From an uncultured Acetobacter sp. (GTDB taxonomy: Bacteria; Pseudomonadota; Alphaproteobacteria; Acetobacterales; Acetobacteraceae): a DNA stretch of 14,796 nucleotides. Under the pieces are notes generated by a model, which saw only the letters and a list, made by a program, of their open reading frames with translations, had not been told where the DNA came from and made no database searches. A program made the position numbers and the translations under genes. The stretch covers positions 1-14,796 of the forward strand of contig CALCDN010000113.1 in assembly GCA_937900755.1 (NCBI GenBank), read 5' to 3'. The number at the start of each line of letters is the position of its first letter. Position 1 is the stretch's first letter. Below, piece by piece: positions 6,747 to 12,296 of the stretch.

Positions 6747-7346
6747 TCAGGCTGTTGTGGGCGTGTATGGCCCAACTGGCAGAACGGCGCATTTGAACTG
6801 GGCTTCCAGAATTTCAGCCGCGGCCAGATAAACGGCGGACAGGCCACAGAGCAGGCCTTCGTAACCGGCAATTACGGTCAGTCCGGGCTGGGCCAGCAGG
6901 TCGCCCAACCCAAGCAGGACAAACAGAATGACCAGCGTGCCAAAAATAACCTGGTGCGCGCGTGTGGCCCGCAAGGTGCCCAAAAACAGAATAAAGGTGA
7001 ACAGCCCCCAGAGCAGCAGGTAGCTGCCAACCAGCGCGGGTGAACTGGCAGGCACGATGCCAGTATGTGGCATGGCGATAAGGGCCACCAGTGTCAGCCA
7101 GAATGCACCGTAGGAAATAAAGGCTGTCATGCCAAAGGTGTTGCCTACGCCGTATTCCAGAATACCCGCAATAATCTGGGCTACTCCGCCAAAAAGCAGG
7201 CCCATGGCCAAAATGGCGGAGCCCATGGGCACAAGCCCCGCGTTATGCAGGTTGAGCAGGATGGTGGTCATGCCAAACCCCATCAGGCCAAGGGGGGCCG
7301 GGTTGGCCCGCAGGGGAGTGTGAAGAGCAAGGTCGGTTTGAGCCAT
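6747..7346 (-). CDS. satP: Acetate/succinate transporter, GPR1/FUN34/YaaH (SatP) family
   Basis: This inner-membrane transporter of the AceTr family moves acetate and succinate with protons. It has 199 residues and about six membrane helices. The family signature NPAPLGLMGFG lies near residue 15, at the start of the first helix. ATG 7346 (MAQTDLALHTPL) is preferred over the in-frame ATG at 7415: it sits after AAGAAG and gives the usual family N-terminus, whereas the longer form adds 23 polar residues unlike the family. In acetic acid bacteria such transporters are linked to acetate tolerance or re-uptake, a role inferred here. The gene stands alone behind an AT-rich upstream region and converges on the CoA hydrolase-like gene. 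The exact substrate cannot be read from sequence. Confidence 0.9.
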   Translation of the reverse strand: MAQTDLALHTPLRANPAPLGLMGFGMTTILLNLHNAGLVPMGSAILAMGLLFGGVAQIIAGILEYGVGNTFGMTAFISYGAFWLTLVALIAMPHTGIVPASSPALVGSYLLLWGLFTFILFLGTLRATRAHQVIFGTLVILFVLLGLGDLLAQPGLTVIAGYEGLLCGLSAVYLAAAEILEAQFKCAVLPVGPYTPTTA

Positions 7347-7520
7347 GGTGTTTCTTCTTATGGAGATTAATGTAATGGCTCGGTTATAAGTGGGTTCATC
7401 AGGTGGAGTTCCCATAAAAAATATATTAATGCCGTAAAAACTATTTTATTGAATGATATTGTAAAGTTTTGTGCTCTCTAAAATTTGTTTTTTACTGTAT
7501 TGGCGCTCTTCCCACTGCCG
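7347..7520 (-). promoter_or_regulatory. AT-rich intergenic region, probable satP promoter
   Basis: About 85 bases (7416-7500) are strongly AT-rich, with several A and T runs, in sharp contrast to the GC-rich genes on both sides. A -10-like TATAAC on the minus strand lies at 7383-7388 but no good -35 stands at the right distance. Such tracts are often bent DNA or sites for nucleoid proteins. No specific operator is recognised. Confidence 0.5.
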
Positions 7521-9791
7521 CTATCCAGTAAAGGTTGATGACACCGCCGGATGGGCGGAAACCGAGGCTGCGGCCTGTGGCCTGTCCTCGGGCAGTTGAA
7601 TAGGCCCATGGTCGTGGAAAAACCCTGGAACCGAGAGAATAATATTGGCCGCCTGCTCCAGACAGGACAGGGTTCGGTCGCGCGGGGTCAGGGATGCCCC
7701 GGCTTCCTGTATGGGAATGGCGCGTATGGCAATGGCTGCCTGCCGGAGTGCGCTGGCGGTTTGCGCCGGGTTGTGGCGCAGGTGGGCAAAGGCGTTAAAG
7801 GCATTGTTCAGCGCTGCGTGGGCCTGTGGGTCCAGTGTGGCATGGGCCGCGTTCCATTTGAGCCGCACGATCAGCCTGCCAAGGGAGAGCGAGGCAAAGG
7901 CGGCGTCCGTGTAGCCCTGCCGGTCTATATTGGCGGGAATGAAGGAAAGGCGCATCATCAGGCGGGAGATTTTTTGCAGTTGCATGCCTTCCCACGCCAC
8001 CCACGGTTCCGTACGGCCATAGGGCGTGCGCGCCAGTTTTTGCAGGCTGCGGGTGAGCGATGTTACCAGCCGGGCTGCATCCAGCCTGTGGTCGGCTGGC
8101 AGAATAACCCTGAAAACCACGGCCAGCAGGGCGCAGGCCGCCAGCATGCTCATCCAGTTGTTGGTCAGGGTCAGGTCATCATAAACAATCGGGTTATCAA
8201 CCGAGAGCATCATGGTAAAGAACACGGCATATCCAAACGCGCCAATGCTGTAGCGCGGGTGGAACTGCAACCACACACCCGGCAGCAGGAACACGCACAG
8301 ACTCAGCCACAGTAGCGGGTAGCCATCTATGCGCGGCAGGGCCAGCGTATGGCATAAAAACCCCATGGGAATGGCCAGCATGGTGCCTGTGGCCATCATG
8401 GGGCTGGCCTTGGCGGCCGAAGGGGTGGTGGACAAAAGGCTGGATGCGGCAACGGTGTATATGATCAGCAGCGGCCCCGAACTCCAGTGCAGGACATACC
8501 ATAACATGCCAGCCAGCAGCGCGATAAAGCCGCCGCGTACACCATTGCGCAAGGCGGTCGGCCATTCCAGATAAGGCTGGATGTTGGCCTGCGTGCGGTC
8601 GGGGCGCAGGCTGGTCAGGTCATGCAGGGCCAGATCCATCTGCACCAGCGCGTCACGCGTGTTGTCCAGGGCGGCCAGCGTGGTGGTGCTCGTGGTCTGG
8701 CGGGCAAGCTGCTCCAGCGTTTTAAGCGCGTCATGCAGGCAGGTGGAAAGAGGGGCAGGGTTTGACAGCCAGTCCGGGGCCTGGCTCAGTTCGAGCACAT
8801 GGCCCAGCGTCTGGGCCACCAGCACATGCACGGAGCGGGTTTCCTCCACCCCGGCGGAAAAAGTCAGCCAGTACGGGTGGTAGCTGACAATCAGCCCGGT
8901 CAGGCGGTTCAGGCACAGGCGCAGGTTGCGCACACGGTTTTGCATATCCGGGTCATCTGCTGCGGCAAATTCTATGGCCGGGGTCAGGCCCGCCATGTTG
9001 GCCAGCAATTTGCTGCGGCTGTCATAGATCGGCTGGCTTAACCCGCGAAAAGCCGTGCTTGTGGCCTGTGCTTTCTGTTCCTGTTTTTCCAGTGTGTCGA
9101 TAACCGTGTTTTCCAGCGCCTCCGGTGTTACGCGCTCGCTTTCCGCCTTATGAAAAGTGCGGGCGTGCAGCACTGTTTCCCTGAACGCCTGCCCGAGCTT
9201 GTAAAGAACAGTGCTGGGCTTGCGCGGGGATGTCACCATGAACACGCAGGCCGTGACCACAATGCCCGTCGCCACAACGGACAGGCGGCTCATGGCGGAC
9301 AGAAAAATACCATCGGGGTTGGCAAAGGCGGGGGCTGCAATAATAACGATGGTGTAGCCGGTCAACACGGCGGCATAGGCGCGAAAAAACCGCAGAAATG
9401 TCGCCACCATGCAGGCAAGGCCGACAAAAACGGAAAGAGCCGCAAAATACAGAACCGGGGACTGTACAAAAACAGCCATGATTCCAACACTTATGCCCGC
9501 CCCGATCAATGTGCCAACAATACGCCACACACTTTTGGAAACCATGGCCCCAACCGTGGGGTTGGCCACGATCAGCACCGTTGTGGCCGCACTGAGCGGG
9601 GACTGGAGCTGAAAGACAAAGGCCAGGAAGAGGGCAATGCCGATGGAAAGGAACACACGCAGCGTATAGCCCGCCGTGGCGAGTGTGCCATTCCAGCGGG
9701 CGTCATCCGCGAAAAACGCGGGAGCCATATGGGTGTTCACCCATTGCAGGAGCATGCCGGGGCCGGTGGGCAGGTCAGGGCGTGTGGGCAT
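7521..9791 (-). CDS. FUSC-family (AaeB-like) inner-membrane efflux protein
   Basis: This is a fusaric-acid-resistance/aromatic-acid-exporter family protein that likely exports aromatic or weak organic acids. It has 756 residues in the classic two-repeat layout: a first membrane block at about 30-200, a long cytoplasmic segment at about 205-410, a second membrane block at about 415-560, and a cytoplasmic C-terminal part. I prefer ATG 9791 over an in-frame ATG at 9923, because the longer form would overlap marR by 149 bp and begin with a Pro/Ser/Thr-rich, unconserved-looking stretch; 9791 leaves a 17-bp overlap with the marR stop, as in coupled genes. The upstream ribosome site is weak. No membrane-fusion protein (AaeA-like) or outer-membrane channel gene lies in the window, so the complex partner is encoded elsewhere or absent. 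Confidence 0.85.
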   Translation of the reverse strand: MPTRPDLPTGPGMLLQWVNTHMAPAFFADDARWNGTLATAGYTLRVFLSIGIALFLAFVFQLQSPLSAATTVLIVANPTVGAMVSKSVWRIVGTLIGAGISVGIMAVFVQSPVLYFAALSVFVGLACMVATFLRFFRAYAAVLTGYTIVIIAAPAFANPDGIFLSAMSRLSVVATGIVVTACVFMVTSPRKPSTVLYKLGQAFRETVLHARTFHKAESERVTPEALENTVIDTLEKQEQKAQATSTAFRGLSQPIYDSRSKLLANMAGLTPAIEFAAADDPDMQNRVRNLRLCLNRLTGLIVSYHPYWLTFSAGVEETRSVHVLVAQTLGHVLELSQAPDWLSNPAPLSTCLHDALKTLEQLARQTTSTTTLAALDNTRDALVQMDLALHDLTSLRPDRTQANIQPYLEWPTALRNGVRGGFIALLAGMLWYVLHWSSGPLLIIYTVAASSLLSTTPSAAKASPMMATGTMLAIPMGFLCHTLALPRIDGYPLLWLSLCVFLLPGVWLQFHPRYSIGAFGYAVFFTMMLSVDNPIVYDDLTLTNNWMSMLAACALLAVVFRVILPADHRLDAARLVTSLTRSLQKLARTPYGRTEPWVAWEGMQLQKISRLMMRLSFIPANIDRQGYTDAAFASLSLGRLIVRLKWNAAHATLDPQAHAALNNAFNAFAHLRHNPAQTASALRQAAIAIRAIPIQEAGASLTPRDRTLSCLEQAANIILSVPGFFHDHGPIQLPEDRPQAAASVSAHPAVSSTFTG

Positions 9792-10248
9792 GGTGTGCTT
9801 CGAGCAGGATGGATAATGAGTGTATGAGCGTGTCGGTCTGGGCCGGGGGGAGTGCGCTGCGTATGTCCCGCTCCAGTTCAGCGGCAATATGGTGGAAGCG
9901 TCTGCACTGCTCCACCCCGGCATCGGTCAGGTACAGGCGTTTGGCCCGGCGGTCCTGTGCATCGGGTTTGCGGGTGATCAGCGCCTGTTTTTCCAAAAGG
10001 TCCAGAATACGCACCAGTGCCGAGCAGTCTATGTTCATGGTCTGGGCAAGGTCGCGCTGGGTAGCACCTTCGGGCAGCATCCGCAGGTAGGCCATGGGGC
10101 GCATGACGGCCAGGGTCATGGCGTGTGGGCGCAAGGCCCGGTCCAGGCGCGTGCGCCATAGCGTGGCCAGCCGCATGACCCTGAAGGTAAGCGCCATGCC
10201 GGGAAAGTGGGCTTCATCCAGTTCGGGCATGTCGCGCCGGTCAGTCAT
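9775..10248 (-). CDS. MarR-family transcriptional regulator
   Basis: This 157-residue winged-helix repressor is the likely local regulator of the FUSC efflux gene. The helix-turn-helix spans about 62-90 (TQRDLAQTMNIDCSALVRIL), followed by the wing with the MarR hallmark DAQDRRAKRLYLT (96-108), where D99, R101 and K103 fit the DxRxK pattern. Long helices at both ends form the dimer interface. MarR proteins usually bind phenolic or aromatic acids and release an operator in their own promoter. An inverted repeat covering the -10 box upstream fits this. The 17-bp overlap with the efflux gene places both in one transcript. The ligand cannot be told from sequence. Confidence 0.9.
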   Translation of the reverse strand: MTDRRDMPELDEAHFPGMALTFRVMRLATLWRTRLDRALRPHAMTLAVMRPMAYLRMLPEGATQRDLAQTMNIDCSALVRILDLLEKQALITRKPDAQDRRAKRLYLTDAGVEQCRRFHHIAAELERDIRSALPPAQTDTLIHSLSILLEAHHAHTP

Positions 10249-10270
10249 GCGGGTCCATTAAATTAGTGTC

Positions 10271-10294
10271 ATTATAGTTGATATAAAAACTATA
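10271..10294 (-). promoter_or_regulatory. marR promoter -10 with overlapping inverted repeat (candidate MarR operator)
   Basis: On the minus strand a perfect TATAAT lies at 10276-10271, about 22 bases ahead of the marR start. Overlapping it, TATAGTT (10273-10279) and AACTATA (10288-10294) form perfect 7-bp arms eight bases apart, the size of a MarR site. A weak -35, TTGCGG, stands 19 bases upstream. A repressor bound here would cover the -10 and the spacer. The operator role is inferred from position and symmetry. Confidence 0.55.
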
Positions 10295-10390
10295 TCCGCA
10301 AAATAGGACAACGCATCGTGTGGGTCAATCGTGTTCCATGCCTCAATGCGGCGCCTTGAACCGACGCGATTTTTGTGCGCATCATGGCAG

Positions 10391-10607
10391 CACTTGATGG
10401 TGCCCCCTGATCGGGGGTGAAAAGGGAAGATCGGTGCAACGCCGTCGCTGCCCCCGCAACTGTAAGTACCCATCACGTTCCGCCCCGGCCATGCCTGGGG
10501 TGCGCCACGGCTCCTGGCATGGGAGCGGGAAGGCCCGGAGCGGTGCCTGCACCAGCCAATGGCCGGGGCGGGCGGGGTACAAGCCAGGAGACCTGCCATG
10601 ACAAGTG
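10391..10607 (+). ncRNA. Adenosylcobalamin (B12) riboswitch
   Basis: This cobalamin riboswitch aptamer controls the cobalt-insertion operon downstream. It shows the conserved core GTGAAAAGGGAA (10417-10428), GCTGCCCCCGCAACTGTAAG (10447-10466), the GGGAAGG segment near 10527, and the terminal B12 box AAGCCAGGAGACCTGCC (10581-10597). Stem P1 closes the element: CACTTG-ATGG (10391-10400) pairs with CCAT (10596-10599) and, past a two-base bulge, CAAGTG (10602-10607). High cobalamin would be expected to reduce expression of the DUF1636-cobW-cobN genes. The promoter is not clear: TTGAAC at 10356 or TTGATA at 10278 are weak -35 candidates. Confidence 0.95.
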
Positions 10608-10792
10608 GAGTAAGCCATTCTGTAACGGAATGGGTGCGTTCTGGCGTTGTTTGCTGGCGGGGTGCCCGGCAGGCACGAATGTACCTCTAATGGTGCATTT
10701 TCTTTGCCATATGCGTGGCAGAGGGCTGGCTGGTATTGCCCCCATGCCTGACTGTAGCTCCCTTGCCGGAGCCATGGCTGTTGGAAAGACGC
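10608..10792 (+). promoter_or_regulatory. Riboswitch expression platform / 5' leader
   Basis: This 185-nt leader lies between the B12 aptamer and the first gene. Immediately after P1 a small hairpin forms, CCATTC (10615-10620) with GAATGG (10628-10633) and loop TGTAACG; it is in the position of the P13 hairpin, whose loop in class-I switches kisses loop L5. No GC stem followed by a T-run is evident, so control of translation, or of Rho access, is more likely than intrinsic termination. A 31-codon frame from ATG 10598 overlaps P1 and is not considered real. Confidence 0.5.
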
Positions 10793-11233
10793 ATGACCGC
10801 CGAACACCCCCTGCCTGCTTCTACTGATAACCCGGTGTCTGCCGGGCCACCCGTGCTGCATGTGTGCGTCACATGCAGGCGGGGTGGCCCGGCCATGGAC
10901 CATCCGCCCGGCGCGCAACTGCTGGAGCGGTTGCAGGGCCTGCTGGCGGCGGAGCGTCTGGCGGGAGCTGCGGCCTCGGCCACGCTGCGTCCGGTGTCCT
11001 GCCTGGCCGCGTGTGACCGGGGGTGTGTCGCGGCCATAGCCATGCCGGACCGCTGGACATGGCTGCTCGGCCACCTTGGGCCGGAAAAAGCGGACGATAT
11101 TCTGGCCTATGCCCGCCTGTATGCGGCCTCCGCCAAAGGGACGGTCATGCCATCGCGCCGCCCGGAATCGCTGGCCAATATGGTGCAGGGGCGTGTGCCC
11201 GCAACACTCTATAACGAACAGGAAACACCATGA
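10793..11233 (+). CDS. DUF1636 family metal-binding / [2Fe-2S] thioredoxin-like protein
   Basis: This 146-residue protein of the DUF1636 family is typically found beside cobW and cobN in cobalamin gene clusters. Five cysteines are arranged C25-x2-C28 (CVTC) and C70-x3-C74-x3-C78 (CLAACDRGC), consistent with a ferredoxin-like thioredoxin fold binding an iron-sulfur cluster or a metal; the precise role in cobalt insertion is not established to my knowledge. ATG 10793 follows GGAAAG by five bases and fits better than the in-frame ATG 10715, which adds an unconserved-looking leader. It is the first gene after the B12 riboswitch, and its stop overlaps the cobW start in ATGA, so it is B12-regulated and translated together with cobW. 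Confidence 0.85.
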   Translation: MTAEHPLPASTDNPVSAGPPVLHVCVTCRRGGPAMDHPPGAQLLERLQGLLAAERLAGAAASATLRPVSCLAACDRGCVAAIAMPDRWTWLLGHLGPEKADDILAYARLYAASAKGTVMPSRRPESLANMVQGRVPATLYNEQETP

Positions 11234-12282
11234 CTGCTGCCAGAACACGTGTGCCCGTAACCATTATCACCGGGTTTTTGGGCGCTGGTAAAACCACCTT
11301 GCTGCGGCATCTGCTCAGCCGTGCGCAGGGGCACCGCATTGCCGTTGTGGTCAACGAATTTGGCTCGCTCGGTATTGATGGCGAAATCCTGCGCGGGTGC
11401 GGGGTGGAAGGATGCCGCGAGGACGATATTGTCGAACTGACCAATGGCTGCCTGTGCTGCACCGTGGCGGATGATTTTCTGCCAACCATGGAAGCCCTTC
11501 TGGACCGGGCCGACCCGCCCGAACATGTGGTGATCGAAACATCGGGGCTGGCGCTGCCCAAACCCCTGCTCAAGGCTTTTGGCTGGCCCACCGTGCGCAA
11601 CCGCATGACCGTGGATGGCGTGGTGGCCGTGGTGGACGCGCCCGCCGTGGCCGCCGGACGCTTTGCGGACGACCCGCAGGCCGTGGAAGCCCAGCGGGCG
11701 GAAGACCCCTCCCTGGACCATGACAACCCGCTGGCCGAAGTGTTTGAAGACCAGATCAACGCAGCCGACCTTGTGGTGCTGCACGAGACGGACCTGCTGG
11801 ACGCAGCGCAACTGGATGCGGTGGAGCAGGACATTCGCAGCCATGCCCCCCGGCCCATACAGATTGTCCGGGCGATGGAAGGCAAGGTGGACCCGGCCGT
11901 GCTGCTGGGTATTGGCGCTGCGGCTGAAAGTGACCTTGCGGCCCGTCCCTCCCACCATGATGCGGAGGATGGCGAACATGAGCATGATGATTTTGAAAGT
12001 TTTGTGGTTGTCGTGCCCGAGCAGCAGACGGTTGATGCGTTCCTGACCACCTTGCAAAATACCGCGCGCAGGTTTGATGTGCTGCGCATGAAAGGTTTTG
12101 CAACGGTGGCGGGCAAACCCATGCGGTTGGCGGTGCAGGGGGTTGGTAGCCGCTTCAGGCACGAATTTGACCGCCCGACAGCCGCCACGCAGGACCGTGA
12201 GGGCCGGATTGTGGTCATTGGCCAAAAAGGCCTGAACGCGGCGGCCATTGCCACAGCTCTGGCCGGGCACCTGGCCACGTAA
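11230..12282 (+). CDS. cobW: CobW, cobalt metallochaperone GTPase (COG0523)
   Basis: This G3E P-loop GTPase is thought to deliver Co2+ to the CobNST cobaltochelatase in the aerobic cobalamin pathway. It has 350 residues. Walker A is GFLGAGKT (15-22). The metal-binding G-x-C-x-C-C element is at 73-77 (GCLCC, with C74, C76, C77). Switch II reads VIETSGLA, and the usual guanine-recognition NKxD is modified to something like HETD (VVLHETDLLD). A linker rich in His and acidic residues (SHHDAEDGEHEHDD) joins the C-terminal CobW_C domain. The four-base ATGA overlap with the upstream DUF1636 gene and the B12 riboswitch identify it as the cobalt member, not a zinc (ZigA/ZNG1-like) COG0523 protein, despite the zur-znu locus at the other end of the window. 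Confidence 0.93.
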   Translation: MTAARTRVPVTIITGFLGAGKTTLLRHLLSRAQGHRIAVVVNEFGSLGIDGEILRGCGVEGCREDDIVELTNGCLCCTVADDFLPTMEALLDRADPPEHVVIETSGLALPKPLLKAFGWPTVRNRMTVDGVVAVVDAPAVAAGRFADDPQAVEAQRAEDPSLDHDNPLAEVFEDQINAADLVVLHETDLLDAAQLDAVEQDIRSHAPRPIQIVRAMEGKVDPAVLLGIGAAAESDLAARPSHHDAEDGEHEHDDFESFVVVVPEQQTVDAFLTTLQNTARRFDVLRMKGFATVAGKPMRLAVQGVGSRFRHEFDRPTAATQDREGRIVVIGQKGLNAAAIATALAGHLAT

Positions 12283-12296
12283 GGGGGGGTACGGGC

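Noticed and set aside
10598..10693. A 31-codon plus-strand frame starting in riboswitch P1
   Set aside because: Its start codon is part of the P1 stem, there is no separate reason to expect translation, and the peptide shows no recognisable features.
10382..11248. A 288-codon minus-strand frame
   Set aside because: It covers the B12 riboswitch and the DUF1636 gene in antisense; both of those are firmly identified.
12282..12296. Runs of G (before cobN, and at 14782-14791) as possible sequencing errors
   Set aside because: The run before cobN works as its ribosome binding site, and the run near the end reads through in frame as the conserved LRTGGED of CobN.
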